Origin: a virus
Direction: 5' to 3' (one strand)
Length of the DNA: 59,452 nt
IMG/VR virus record: IMGVR_UViG_3300037961_003462
Location: 1 to 59,452 of that record
Both the position numbers and the translations under genes were made by a program. Shown one piece after another: positions 15,399-22,280 of the stretch. How positions within the stretch are numbered: position 1 is the first letter of the stretch; each line of letters opens with the position of its first letter. The notes under the pieces were generated by a model, which ran no database searches, was not told the origin of the DNA, and saw only the letters and a list, made by a program, of their open reading frames with translations.

Positions 15399-15588
15399 GA
15401 TATTAAAGGAAGTATACGTAGGGCCAAAGTCCATAAACGTGTACATGCTAAATGGAATGAGTGAGGTGCTTCAGATTGAGAGAGCTAGCGAAGCGATGGA
15501 ACTTCTTAATATTCTTAATCGAAACTCTGATAATAATACAACCTATAAACTAGTGCCATGCAAAATCCAAGATGGGACGAAAGTATAA
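15388..15588 (+). CDS. Hypothetical protein
   Basis: 66 residues (MGYKILKEVYVGPKSINVYM...). Predicted beta strands then a helix. It overlaps the peptidase gene by 11 bases and the next gene by 31. No recognised domain. Confidence 0.5.
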   Translation: MGYKILKEVYVGPKSINVYMLNGMSEVLQIERASEAMELLNILNRNSDNNTTYKLVPCKIQDGTKV

Positions 15589-15740
15589 CTCCGTTTATAC
15601 AGTCGGCCAAAAACAGGGCTGCATCGTCTGAAAGATATTATATTGCAGCAAAAATCAATGATATCATAAGCAAGTCTAAAGATGATAGGCAGGCAATTAA
15701 CTTAATAATAAACTATATAAATGGCTTACATAGAATCTAG
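15558..15740 (+). CDS. Hypothetical helical protein
   Basis: 60 residues (MQNPRWDESITPFIQSAKNR...), all-helical pattern. It overlaps both neighbours, in keeping with operon packing. No recognised domain. Confidence 0.5.
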   Translation: MQNPRWDESITPFIQSAKNRAASSERYYIAAKINDIISKSKDDRQAINLIINYINGLHRI

Positions 15741-16371
15741 CTTCCCACCTGTAGATGTGTGGGTACGTGCTGAATACTTATACGATATGAAATCTCACCA
15801 CGGTGAGTTCTTCCTAGGGCGAATTGTATCCGTTAGATGCTTGCCGGGTCAAGTGCCCCTGTTCCAGGTTCTTCTTGAGAATGGCGTAATGAGAGATAAA
15901 CTTCCGTGCTCTGCACTGATAGATAAGGATGCTAATCCCCATGATGTGCCACATATGCCGTTTCACCAACTTTGTCTATGGAATAGTTTCAGTAAGACAT
16001 TCTCCGTTGTGGAGTTGGCATATATAGCAGATGCGACAGCATCGGTGTTTATGAAGGACCGTAAATGGTATGATGGCGAATACCTATGTACAATACAATG
16101 GGCATGTGAGACAAATGAGAATGCTGACCTCACGCTAAGTGAAACTCCTCACGAACATAAGTCGCATCACATAATAATACTAGACAACGGGTGTTTTGCT
16201 CTGCAACCTAACAATAGGGTGCGGTGGATCGAACCATCATTCACCACGAAAGATTTTCCAAAGAAGCCTGACTACAAGGTATGCACCCAGACATACAATG
16301 CTGAGGGGCACGAGAAGTGGATAACCGAAGACAGTGATAACTACTTCTATACTACTTGCTCAGTGATTTAA
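15721..16371 (+). CDS. Conserved hypothetical protein
   Basis: 216 residues. It contains an SH3-like start (VDVWVRAEYLYDMKSHHGEF, then FLGRIVSVRCLPGQVPLFQV) and a His-rich stretch (PHEHKSHHIIILDNG), followed by a Trp/Tyr-rich C-terminus. It lacks signal and membrane segments. Last gene of the first plus-strand operon, converging with the small gene 16352-16531 (20-base overlap). Role unknown. Confidence 0.65.
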   Translation: MAYIESSFPPVDVWVRAEYLYDMKSHHGEFFLGRIVSVRCLPGQVPLFQVLLENGVMRDKLPCSALIDKDANPHDVPHMPFHQLCLWNSFSKTFSVVELAYIADATASVFMKDRKWYDGEYLCTIQWACETNENADLTLSETPHEHKSHHIIILDNGCFALQPNNRVRWIEPSFTTKDFPKKPDYKVCTQTYNAEGHEKWITEDSDNYFYTTCSVI

Positions 16372-16531
16372 TATCGTCCAGCATGTCTTTGCGACGCATT
16401 GCATCTACCATCATAGAGATCTTCTCTTGTCTCTTAATAGCTTTCTTCATGAGGGCCATTCTCTGCAACCCTGTAATTGAATCAGGCCTGTCATTGATTA
16501 ACCTGCCGTTCTGAATTCGCAATCCTTCCAT
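16352..16531 (-). CDS. Small hypothetical protein, antisense-oriented
   Basis: 59 residues from ATG at 16531 (MEGLRIQNGRLINDRPDSIT); an alternative in-frame start at 16570 is possible. The C-terminus is helical and basic with many Met. It is the only minus-strand candidate in the early region. A -7-like TACCTTTA (16553-16546, minus) precedes it with a leader of about 14 bases. It ends 20 bases inside the convergent gene. Confidence 0.5.
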   Translation of the reverse strand: MEGLRIQNGRLINDRPDSITGLQRMALMKKAIKRQEKISMMVDAMRRKDMLDDIKSLSK

Positions 16532-16651
16532 TGTCTTTGTTTTTGTAAAGGTATAAAATTCACGAGACACCCGTAGTTTTCGGGTTATATATAGATTTTT
16601 TATTTTTTTTTATTTTTTAGAACTGACCCCCCTATTGCGATTTTTTTTACC

Positions 16652-16667
16652 AAACAAACGTTTGTTT
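16652..16667. promoter_or_regulatory. 16-bp perfect palindrome
   Basis: AAACAAACGTTTGTTT reads the same on both strands and sits between T-tracts. It is a likely binding site for a dimeric protein. Confidence 0.5.
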
Positions 16668-16758
16668 TGTAATTTTTGTCGTTTTTATTGGACACCTTGT
16701 TATCGTGTTGATAACTTTATTTTTTTATGTCCTAGATTTTTTGTATTCGTGACGTTCG

Positions 16759-16867
16759 AAGTTTTACGTTCACAATCATCAAAGTTTTGCGCCAAAGTTT
16801 TACGTAAATCATGACCGAAAAGTTCAGCACAAATTCTATTCAATTTTACTTCGACGTTTTACGTTTT
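16759..16867. repeat. Iteron-like AAGTTTTACGT repeats
   Basis: Four direct copies: AAGTTTTACGTT at 16759-16770, AAAGTTTTGCGCC at 16781-16793, AAAGTTTTACGTAA at 16794-16807, and GACGTTTTACGTTTT at 16853-16867. All are on the same strand and none lies in a gene. Confidence 0.55.
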
Positions 16868-17048
16868 TTTCGTCGCACATTTCGATACATAGTATAGCCA
16901 CATTCCACACGTATACACGTACATTTTCGGTCTCCCCAGAAAACATATGTGCATTTTTTTGAAATTTTTTTTACCACTTAATTAATTGAATATCAAAGAT
17001 TTACATCGATTCACTCAATACCTTTTGAAATTTTTTTTTGCAAAAAGG

Positions 17049-17080
17049 TTGCATAAGTGAAAAGTATTCGTATATCTTTG
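17049..17080 (+). promoter_or_regulatory. Bacteroidota-type promoter (TTG ... TATCTTTG)
   Basis: The -33 element is TTG at 17049-17051, followed by a 21-base spacer and TATCTTTG at 17073-17080, an exact TAnnTTTG match. The predicted transcription start is near 17085. It would drive the structured RNA and the genes from 17709 onward. Confidence 0.75.
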
Positions 17081-17084
17081 TATT

Positions 17085-17667
17085 GCATTGCGGAGGTGGG
17101 ATTGGCAAGGTGCTCTAATAATCTTGATATTATTTCTTTTGGTATCTCTAAGGGTTATTAATCACCACTCAGTCACGGAGAAAGCAATATAGTTTTTTAA
17201 CATCTTGAATAGTACACGTTAGGAGAACGAGACCTAGACCAATATGTCACGCAAGGGCATTTAGGCGATAGGGAATATGAAGTACTTTATCGATATCATT
17301 CTTGCCTATGGTCACGCAAGGGCCATGTCAAAAGGTTTGAATGATTGCGTTTGTTGGAGGATAATCCAACAGATAAAAAGGAAAAGATTTAGGAAAAGTA
17401 TTCCGCTATCTAGGTAGGAGTAAATTATCAATGGGAAAGTGTACAACGCTTGTGACGAATGAAGGCGGCGTTAATAGTCATTCACTAGATAGCCAATGGG
17501 AGGCAACATCCGAAAAGGAACACTCAACACGAAAGTTCGAGGTTAAGTTTATCTGTTACTTAGAATATCCCATCACAAGAAAATTATTTCTTAGGTCTTA
17601 CAACCACGCTATGGTTAGTTAATAGAGGTTCGATTCCTCTACGTGGTTCTACATGCAAGACGCATGT
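17085..17667 (+). ncRNA. Candidate large structured noncoding RNA / leader
   Basis: About 580 bases between a strong promoter and the first gene at 17709, without convincing coding potential. Helices visible by eye: two hairpins with the identical 11-base loop TCACGCAAGGG (loops at 17247-17257 and 17312-17322) on different stems; a 7-bp hairpin TGTTGGA/TCCAACA (17352-17371); and a 9-bp long-range helix GCTATCTAG/CTAGATAGC (17405-17413 with 17485-17493) enclosing a possible pseudoknot (17445-17449 with 17468-17472; 17457-17462 with 17478-17483). The 3' end is a tRNA-like minihelix and a 6-bp hairpin. Size and phage context recall GOLLD/ROOL-class RNAs, but I cannot match it to either. Confidence 0.55.
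17602..17649 (+). ncRNA. tRNA-like T-arm/acceptor minihelix 1
   Basis: AACCACG (17602-17608) pairs with CGTGGTT (17642-17648). Between them are a 14-base connector and a canonical T-arm AGAGG-TTCGATT-CCTCT. D- and anticodon arms are missing and no CCA is encoded. A 6-bp hairpin ACATGC-AAGAC-GCATGT follows at 17651-17667. A near-identical element occurs at 18381. Confidence 0.65.
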
Positions 17668-17708
17668 TAGCCGCGCGATTCTGCGCAATTTATTTTAATC
17701 ATTTTATC

Positions 17709-18074
17709 ATGTCAAAAATTAAGACAAACACAAAGAAAGCCGTTTCATTAACCTCTGTTCTCACAAAAGAGCATAGAGATTTCATTAACAAGACCTACCT
17801 TTCACCTAGTGGTCATATGAAGTATTTCATTCATGACGAACTTGGTAAGAAAGCCATTCGTGCTATTGTAAAAGATAGAAACGAAAAATTTGGTACATCA
17901 GTTACGGTTGAGCAAGTACTTGGTAAAGGTAATCCTAGACATATAATGGAATTCATGTCCGACTACCGTAAGAATTCAAAAGATGGAAAACGCAAAGATG
18001 CAATTTCCATGTACTTCTTTATTCAAGCAATTGGTAAGTTTATCGAAAGCAAAAAAGCTGCTAAGAAAAAGTAA
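17709..18074 (+). CDS. Basic protein of unknown function following the structured RNA
   Basis: 121 residues from ATG at 17709 (MSKIKTNTKKAVSLTSVLTK). An upstream in-frame extension to 17643 would overlap the minihelix and hairpin and is rejected. Lys-rich at both ends (C-terminal ESKKAAKKK), with helices such as KHRDF-like EHRDFINKTY and GKKAIRAIVKDRNEKFG. Monocistronic: it follows the structured leader and is closed by a strong terminator at 18104. High basicity suggests nucleic-acid binding, possibly the leader RNA itself, but that is inference. Confidence 0.75.
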   Translation: MSKIKTNTKKAVSLTSVLTKEHRDFINKTYLSPSGHMKYFIHDELGKKAIRAIVKDRNEKFGTSVTVEQVLGKGNPRHIMEFMSDYRKNSKDGKRKDAISMYFFIQAIGKFIESKKAAKKK

Positions 18075-18103
18075 GACTACCAGACTTCAGACGATTTTTT
18101 GAT

Positions 18104-18127
18104 AGGGACATTTATGTCCCTTTTTTT
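18104..18127 (+). terminator. Rho-independent terminator
   Basis: AGGGACAT-TT-ATGTCCCT hairpin followed by a run of T, 30 bases after the stop of 17709-18074. Confidence 0.85.
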
Positions 18128-18166
18128 ATGCCCTATAGTTAGGGGATTTTTTAACGTGGAATCATT

Positions 18167-18179
18167 TTCACACTCACTA
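18167..18179 (+). promoter_or_regulatory. Shared upstream motif TTCACACTCACTA, copy 1
   Basis: This 13-mer lies 9 bases before the ATG at 18189 and recurs exactly at 22703-22715, 10 bases before another ATG. Probably a shared translation or transcription signal. Confidence 0.4.
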
Positions 18180-18188
18180 TTTATTACT

Positions 18189-18371
18189 ATGACAAATTTT
18201 ATTTTCTCAAGTTCTGTTCAGTTGAACAGACATTTAGACATCCTTGAAGAAGCAAGGGAGACTCGCCTGGCGGAAATCCGTGAAGAAGCAGACCGCCAGA
18301 TCACCATGCTTATGGCACAAATAGGCGAAGTAGACTTAGGTGAATTAGGTCTAGTCGAATGGGACGTTTAG
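18189..18371 (+). CDS. Small acidic coiled-coil protein
   Basis: 60 residues from ATG at 18189 (MTNFIFSSSVQLNRHLDILE). An in-frame extension to 18099 would read through the terminator hairpin and is rejected. The centre (EEARETRLAEIREEADRQIT) is a clear coiled coil. It lies between a terminator and the second tRNA-like minihelix. Function unknown. Confidence 0.6.
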   Translation: MTNFIFSSSVQLNRHLDILEEARETRLAEIREEADRQITMLMAQIGEVDLGELGLVEWDV

Positions 18372-18380
18372 GCGTACCAA

Positions 18381-18425
18381 AACCACGTTTGGAATAAATA
18401 GAGGTTCGATTCCTCTGCGTGGTTC
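18381..18425 (+). ncRNA. tRNA-like T-arm/acceptor minihelix 2
   Basis: AACCACG (18381-18387) pairs with CGTGGTT (18418-18424). A 12-base connector leads into the T-arm AGAGG-TTCGATT-CCTCT. It is followed by the hairpin AACGTACA-ATGG-TGTGCGTT (18426-18445). Compared with copy 1 the connector and following hairpin differ in sequence but keep pairing. It starts 9 bases after the stop of the previous gene. Confidence 0.65.
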
Positions 18426-18459
18426 AACGTACAATGGTGTGCGTTATAAATCAGAATCT

Positions 18460-18657
18460 ATGTATAAAATAGCACGTTTTTTTAATTCGCTAAACTACGT
18501 CTGCATACTTGGTGTGTGCTATATGGTGTTAAGCGAAATCGATTATTGTAAGAATGCAGGAGAACAATTTGATTTGCTCTTCAATGCACTCTTAATCTTG
18601 ATGGCAGGGCAGTACTTCCGTATTGTCAGTTTATTAATCTTAAAAGGAGAGCAATGA
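18460..18657 (+). CDS. Small membrane protein
   Basis: 65 residues from ATG at 18460 (MYKIARFFNSLNYVCILGVC). Two TM segments are predicted (NYVCILGVCYMVL and LLFNALLILMAGQYFRIVSLLIL). An in-frame GTG at 18439 would lie inside the hairpin and is unlikely. It opens a chain of overlapping early genes. Confidence 0.6.
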   Translation: MYKIARFFNSLNYVCILGVCYMVLSEIDYCKNAGEQFDLLFNALLILMAGQYFRIVSLLILKGEQ

Positions 18658-18947
18658 AAATATTTCACTTTCAATTAGAAGACTCATTGGGTAACAAGAA
18701 AACCCTCATATGTAATCTAAGATTTGGTAGCATACGATACAGATTGTATGGAGGATGGTCAGACAGCGGTATGATATTCAGCGTACAGGACATTCACTTT
18801 AAGAACGGAGGAGACCTACCCGTAAAGCTCTTGTCAGAAAAAGAAAAAACCCACGAATTCTCTCAAAGAGTTTGGAATCTGCTTAAAGATAGTAGTGACA
18901 AACCAAAATGGAGTATACCAGTTAACATAAAATTCGCAGACTTATGA
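18654..18947 (+). CDS. Hypothetical protein
   Basis: 97 residues, beta-rich (MKIFHFQLEDSLGNKKTLIC, then RFGSIRYRLYGGWSDSGMIF). ATGA overlaps on both sides. No recognised domain. Confidence 0.6.
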   Translation: MKIFHFQLEDSLGNKKTLICNLRFGSIRYRLYGGWSDSGMIFSVQDIHFKNGGDLPVKLLSEKEKTHEFSQRVWNLLKDSSDKPKWSIPVNIKFADL

Positions 18948-19444
18948 AAAATACATACAAGTACGAAATTATCGAACAAGCCGTATCACACGGCAAATTT
19001 TTCACACGCCGAGACTTCTATGGGTTCGTGTGGTGGGCTAGGGAAAAGATATACAAAAGTGAACCTTTCTATGACCAACAGCTTTCCAAGTGGATTAGCG
19101 AGGGGTTGATAGAAAAGGTAGCGAAGAACAAGTATGCGGCTGGGGACTTAGCGGAGACATACCTCGAAGACCCGAAGGTTCATAGGGCAATCATAAAGGA
19201 GCGTAGGGAGAAAAATCAAGTAGACAGCCTCGCCAGATCTTTAGTGGGCACTATGATTCAGAGGGTAATTTGGCTCAACCCAAATGACATGCCTCGTGAT
19301 TGGAGTGGTTCGCCAGTCGTGCTCGTATTGAGTAATGGAATGTGTATCATGCCGCAGCGAGATGACGAAGGAAATGACGCAGGGGCACTGAGAGTGTGCG
19401 ATTGGAATACGATTGATGAAATCGGAATTATTGGTAAGAACTAG
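18944..19444 (+). CDS. Hypothetical protein, possible winged-helix start
   Basis: 166 residues. The first half (YEIIEQAVSHGKFFTRRDFY and then LSKWISEGLIEKVAKNKYA) has the helix-helix-wing look of a small DNA-binding domain. The second half (VVLVLSNGMCIMPQRDDEG, DAGALRVCDWNTIDEIGII) is beta-rich and resembles short domains in Bacteroidota phage early genes. Overlaps the upstream gene by ATGA. Function unknown. Confidence 0.6.
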   Translation: MKNTYKYEIIEQAVSHGKFFTRRDFYGFVWWAREKIYKSEPFYDQQLSKWISEGLIEKVAKNKYAAGDLAETYLEDPKVHRAIIKERREKNQVDSLARSLVGTMIQRVIWLNPNDMPRDWSGSPVVLVLSNGMCIMPQRDDEGNDAGALRVCDWNTIDEIGIIGKN

Positions 19445-19476
19445 AAGTTCAATTTGTTAATGTTAAATAGTAAAGT

Positions 19477-19773
19477 ATGAGTTATATACTAGAGTGGAGA
19501 GAAGTTTTTAATTCACTGAGACGTGAGCTCGGGCAAGACCTTGCAATAAATGATGCAAGCCCAAGTAAAATTGAATGTTCAATCAGACATTGGGGTAATT
19601 GGGATTACGATTGGGAAGAAGGTGGTGATGGTGATATGGTTCTATGTGATAGTTCTAGGTCTGCAATGATAGACATAGTAAAGCACATTCACAACAAGTA
19701 CCCAGCCTTCAACGTCCATTGGTACATGAGTGAAAAGAATTGGATTGATTTTATAATTATAAAAACGATATGA
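19477..19773 (+). CDS. Hypothetical protein, paralogue of the next gene
   Basis: 98 residues, acidic and Trp-rich. It shares with 19770-20042 the pattern R-V-F-x-S-x-R-R-x-L near the start, C-x-I-R-x-W-G-x-W in the middle, and P-x-F...SEK near the end. These indicate a tandem duplication. No known domain. Confidence 0.65.
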   Translation: MSYILEWREVFNSLRRELGQDLAINDASPSKIECSIRHWGNWDYDWEEGGDGDMVLCDSSRSAMIDIVKHIHNKYPAFNVHWYMSEKNWIDFIIIKTI

Positions 19774-20042
19774 TGAGACAAGTTTTTTATTCGATTAGGC
19801 GTAGACTACATCCTGTCTACCAACGTGACCTTGAGTTATATTCTCAAGATGACAATGAGTTAGTATGCTGTATCAGAGGGTGGGGTAAGTGGTATGGAGA
19901 TTCTGAATTAGAAGATGAATCAGTTTCCGAACTGCTTAAATTGTGGAACGACATCAAGCAAGACAATCCAGAGTTTGATATTGACTTCGACATTTCAGAG
20001 AAGGAGCGAATTTATTTTATCGTCCAAAAAAGAGAGCAATGA
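19770..20042 (+). CDS. Hypothetical protein, paralogue of the previous gene
   Basis: 90 residues (MMRQVFYSIRRRLHPVYQRD). It carries the same CCIRGWGKW core and a C-terminal FDISEKERIYFIV segment as its neighbour. The starts overlap by ATGA-type packing; the first or second ATG could be used. Function unknown. Confidence 0.65.
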   Translation: MMRQVFYSIRRRLHPVYQRDLELYSQDDNELVCCIRGWGKWYGDSELEDESVSELLKLWNDIKQDNPEFDIDFDISEKERIYFIVQKREQ

Positions 20043-20206
20043 AAGAGATATCAATTCAAGAATATCAAGCCATGCGTAATGAAGCATGGGATATGATGGT
20101 GGCTACCAATATGGTGGAAAAAAATGATGATTGGCAGTGGCAAGTGTTTGACATGTACTACCACCAATATCTTATTGATGAAAAAAAATTCAAAATAATA
20201 TCATGA
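20039..20206 (+). CDS. Small acidic protein
   Basis: 55 residues (MKEISIQEYQAMRNEAWDMM), ending DWQWQVFDMYYHQYLIDEKK plus a few residues. It overlaps both neighbours by ATGA, which strongly supports it as a real operon member. Function unknown. Confidence 0.6.
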   Translation: MKEISIQEYQAMRNEAWDMMVATNMVEKNDDWQWQVFDMYYHQYLIDEKKFKIIS

Positions 20207-20952
20207 ATTACGTAGAATACTACAAGCGGAATCGCTTACTCAAACCAGGCAGTACGAATGCGAAGACCTCCAAGAGTGAAACGCCTACTGCCATTATGTA
20301 TATGTCCCCGTACAAGGACAATGACTTCGGACGTAACGTCTGTTCACACGCAAAGACCTGTATGAAGCCTTGCCTATCTGAGGCGGGGCGTGGTAAGTTC
20401 AGCAGTGTACGTGTGGCTCGGAGGAACAAGACAAACTTCTTCTTCAGTGACAAACGTGCGTTCCTTGCTCAGCTTAACAATGATCTGGAGCGACTAGCCA
20501 AACGAAAACACACGACTGCTGTACGTATGAATGGCACGAGTGACTTGGACTTCGTGTCTATGCTGCGAGCCATGCTCAAGGTCAACGTGTTCAGTTATGA
20601 GAACTTGCAGTTCTATGACTACACCAAGAATCCCAATCGCGTCAAGCGATACGCTGGCACTAACTATTTACTGACGTTCAGTTACGACGGACAGAATTGG
20701 GATGATGCAGTTACATCAATGACAGAATACAATACGCCTGTATCTGTGGTGTTCAACCTCAAGAAAGGTGAAGCACTGCCGAAGACCTGGCGAGGGTTTG
20801 ATGTCGTGGATGGTGACGTGGCGGATGACATCATGATTGGTAAGAGAGGTAAGTACATACTCGGACTTCGGTTCAAAGGAACTAAGGCTAAGTTGGAGGA
20901 GGGCATCCAGCTTGGCTTTGTAGTAGATAGCCCAAATATTTTCAACTCTTAA
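20203..20952 (+). CDS. Gp88-like phage protein
   Basis: 249 residues. A Cys cluster C47-x5-C53-x3-C57 lies in NVCSHAKTCMKPCLSEAGRG, followed by RVARRNKTNFFFSDKRAFLA and several alternating beta/alpha units. This fits the gene-product-88 family of phage proteins, whose function is not established. The three cysteines could bind metal or an Fe-S cluster. It starts in an ATGA overlap. The local sequence appears less AT-rich than its neighbours, perhaps indicating separate acquisition. Confidence 0.75.
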   Translation: MNYVEYYKRNRLLKPGSTNAKTSKSETPTAIMYMSPYKDNDFGRNVCSHAKTCMKPCLSEAGRGKFSSVRVARRNKTNFFFSDKRAFLAQLNNDLERLAKRKHTTAVRMNGTSDLDFVSMLRAMLKVNVFSYENLQFYDYTKNPNRVKRYAGTNYLLTFSYDGQNWDDAVTSMTEYNTPVSVVFNLKKGEALPKTWRGFDVVDGDVADDIMIGKRGKYILGLRFKGTKAKLEEGIQLGFVVDSPNIFNS

Positions 20953-20960
20953 ATATAGTT

Positions 20961-21164
20961 ATGGGATACAGAACAATATTTTATTACGAGACCTACGATG
21001 GGATAAGACATCATTTTCTCACACGATTTTGCTACCGTCCAGCGTCCACAAAGGCATGGAAACAATTAAAGAAAATGCTCAGTGATAAGAAGGATAATAT
21101 CCGTTGTATAGGTTATGATATAGGCGATGAGCCAATTGTTAAACAATTAAATAAGGAAACGTGA
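20961..21164 (+). CDS. Hypothetical protein
   Basis: 67 residues (MGYRTIFYYETYDGIRHHFL...). Beta then helix, basic. Overlaps the next gene by 4 bases. No recognised domain. Confidence 0.55.
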   Translation: MGYRTIFYYETYDGIRHHFLTRFCYRPASTKAWKQLKKMLSDKKDNIRCIGYDIGDEPIVKQLNKET

Positions 21165-21451
21165 AAGAAAAAGTATTTGACCAAAAGATTTATAACATCA
21201 TTCTAATACATACTGCGAGAACGTGGGAACGCATTAGAGTTAAGCAACCACATCAAGAGATGCCTATTGATAATATAGAGTCAACGGAATGTATTGAAGA
21301 AGTAGCGATTGAAATCATTTATGACGATGTTGTCCAAGAGTTCTTAGAAACAAGAGATTGGTTGGTGTGGGTAAAAGTAAGTGGTGCTATGAGTGATGCC
21401 TACATTGAATCATTGGCAGAACAAATAATAAGAAAAAATTTTATTGACTAA
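21161..21451 (+). CDS. Hypothetical protein (GTG start)
   Basis: 96 residues, starting with GTG in a GTGA overlap with the upstream stop. Pattern of helix (DQKIYNIILIHTARTWERIR), acidic linker and a second helical half. No recognised domain. Confidence 0.55.
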   Translation: MKEKVFDQKIYNIILIHTARTWERIRVKQPHQEMPIDNIESTECIEEVAIEIIYDDVVQEFLETRDWLVWVKVSGAMSDAYIESLAEQIIRKNFID

Positions 21452-21465
21452 TTAAATAAGGAAGT

Positions 21466-21684
21466 ATGAGTAATACAACGTTTGAACAAGCCAAGAAAGT
21501 GCTTGAGGATTTAGGGTATGTGGTAGATGTTGCTCACATATCTACAGTGACTGACCATTACGAGTGTACAGATGAGGACGCTAGGGAAGTATTAAAGGAT
21601 GTGTATGAGGTGATCTGGCATACAATCAAAGAACGTGTGCATGACAGATGTGAGGATTTACAATTTAAAAATAAGGACGAATGA
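21466..21684 (+). CDS. Small helical protein
   Basis: 72 residues (MSNTTFEQAKKVLEDLGYVV...). It reads as a compact helical domain with TDEDAREVLKDVYEVIWHTI, a type often seen in Bacteroidota phage early operons. Overlaps the next tiny gene by ATGA. Confidence 0.6.
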   Translation: MSNTTFEQAKKVLEDLGYVVDVAHISTVTDHYECTDEDAREVLKDVYEVIWHTIKERVHDRCEDLQFKNKDE

Positions 21685-21770
21685 GTGAGGAAACATTATA
21701 CGACATTTTTATGACAGCCATATGCTTCGCAATCGTAGCACTTGGGATTTTATCATTTATCATTTTATAA
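21681..21770 (+). CDS. Tiny single-TM protein
   Basis: 29 residues: an acidic start (MSEETLYDIFMTA) and one hydrophobic segment (ICFAIVALGILSFIIL). The ATG overlaps the previous stop (ATGA) and the stop lies 2 bases before the next ATG. Operon fit and topology support it; function unknown. Confidence 0.5.
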   Translation: MSEETLYDIFMTAICFAIVALGILSFIIL

Positions 21771-21772
21771 TC

Positions 21773-22039
21773 ATGGAAGACAATAAACTAATAGCAGAAT
21801 TTATGGGGTATTCACCTGTAAGCGGTGTATATGTAAGCCGTAAAGATGAATTTCATATTGATGAAATGCAATACGACATATCTTGGGATTGGTTGATGCC
21901 AGTAGTGGAGAAGTGTTATGAAAGTGGTGCTGAAGAAAACGAAGTGGGAGATATAACACACGCTCTGTTGGATTGCGACAGAAAAGAAACGCACAAAGCA
22001 GTAGTAGAATTTATTAAACAATTAAATAAGAAATCGTGA
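21773..22039 (+). CDS. Conserved hypothetical phage protein
   Basis: 88 residues from ATG at 21773 (MEDNKLIAEFMGYSPVSGVY); an in-frame extension to 21722 lies in the tiny TM gene. It carries ISWDWLMPVVEKCYESGAEE and HKAVVEFIKQLNKKS, a pattern widespread in Bacteroidota phages and prophages. Function unknown. Overlaps the next gene by GTGA. Confidence 0.7.
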   Translation: MEDNKLIAEFMGYSPVSGVYVSRKDEFHIDEMQYDISWDWLMPVVEKCYESGAEENEVGDITHALLDCDRKETHKAVVEFIKQLNKKS

Positions 22040-22275
22040 AGTACAAAAGACACTTAGTAGAACTGAAATCAGTTGGGAGTTTTGTAGACGTTATAAACTC
22101 TATAATCTACCCGGCAAACAAGGATGGTACGCCAGACTTTAACTGTCCAACGGCATTGTCGTTTGACTTTGACGAGTTTCTCGATGACAACTCAGAGTGG
22201 TGGGATGCCATGAGTAAAGAGGACAACACTCTGTTGTGGAGTACAATGTTAAAAATAGCAAAGGAATTAAATTAG
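22036..22275 (+). CDS. Hypothetical protein (GTG start)
   Basis: 79 residues, GTG start in a GTGA overlap. Acidic C-terminal half (SFDFDEFLDDNSEWWDAMSK). No recognised domain. Confidence 0.55.
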   Translation: MKYKRHLVELKSVGSFVDVINSIIYPANKDGTPDFNCPTALSFDFDEFLDDNSEWWDAMSKEDNTLLWSTMLKIAKELN

Positions 22276-22280
22276 AAATT

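Larger units (their letters stand above)
16532..17048. other. AT-rich noncoding region, candidate replication origin/control region
   Basis: This is about 500 bases with no credible gene. It contains long T-tracts, a perfect 16-bp palindrome AAACAAACGTTTGTTT (16652-16667), four AAGTTTTACGT-type repeats (16759-16867), a GTATACACGTAC element near 16910 and two copies of TTTTGAAATTTTTTTT (16957-16972, 17023-17038). It ends at a strong promoter. Iterons plus AT-richness at a transcription switch fit an origin; I see no exact DnaA box (TTATCCACA). Confidence 0.45.

Noticed and set aside
17431-17622. 63-codon open frame inside the structured RNA region
   Set aside because: Its product has no recognisable pattern, it runs through the long-range helix and into the tRNA-like minihelix, and the helices explain the sequence better.
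17085-17649. tmRNA with a 3' tRNA-like domain
   Set aside because: The 5' acceptor strand lies right next to the T-arm instead of at the RNA's 5' end, there is no GGGG-type start, and no tag frame with stop in the right place.
17602-18425. T-arm copies as attachment sites (attL/attR or attP)
   Set aside because: No integrase is encoded, and both copies keep the matching 5' acceptor strand, which an integration remnant would not need.
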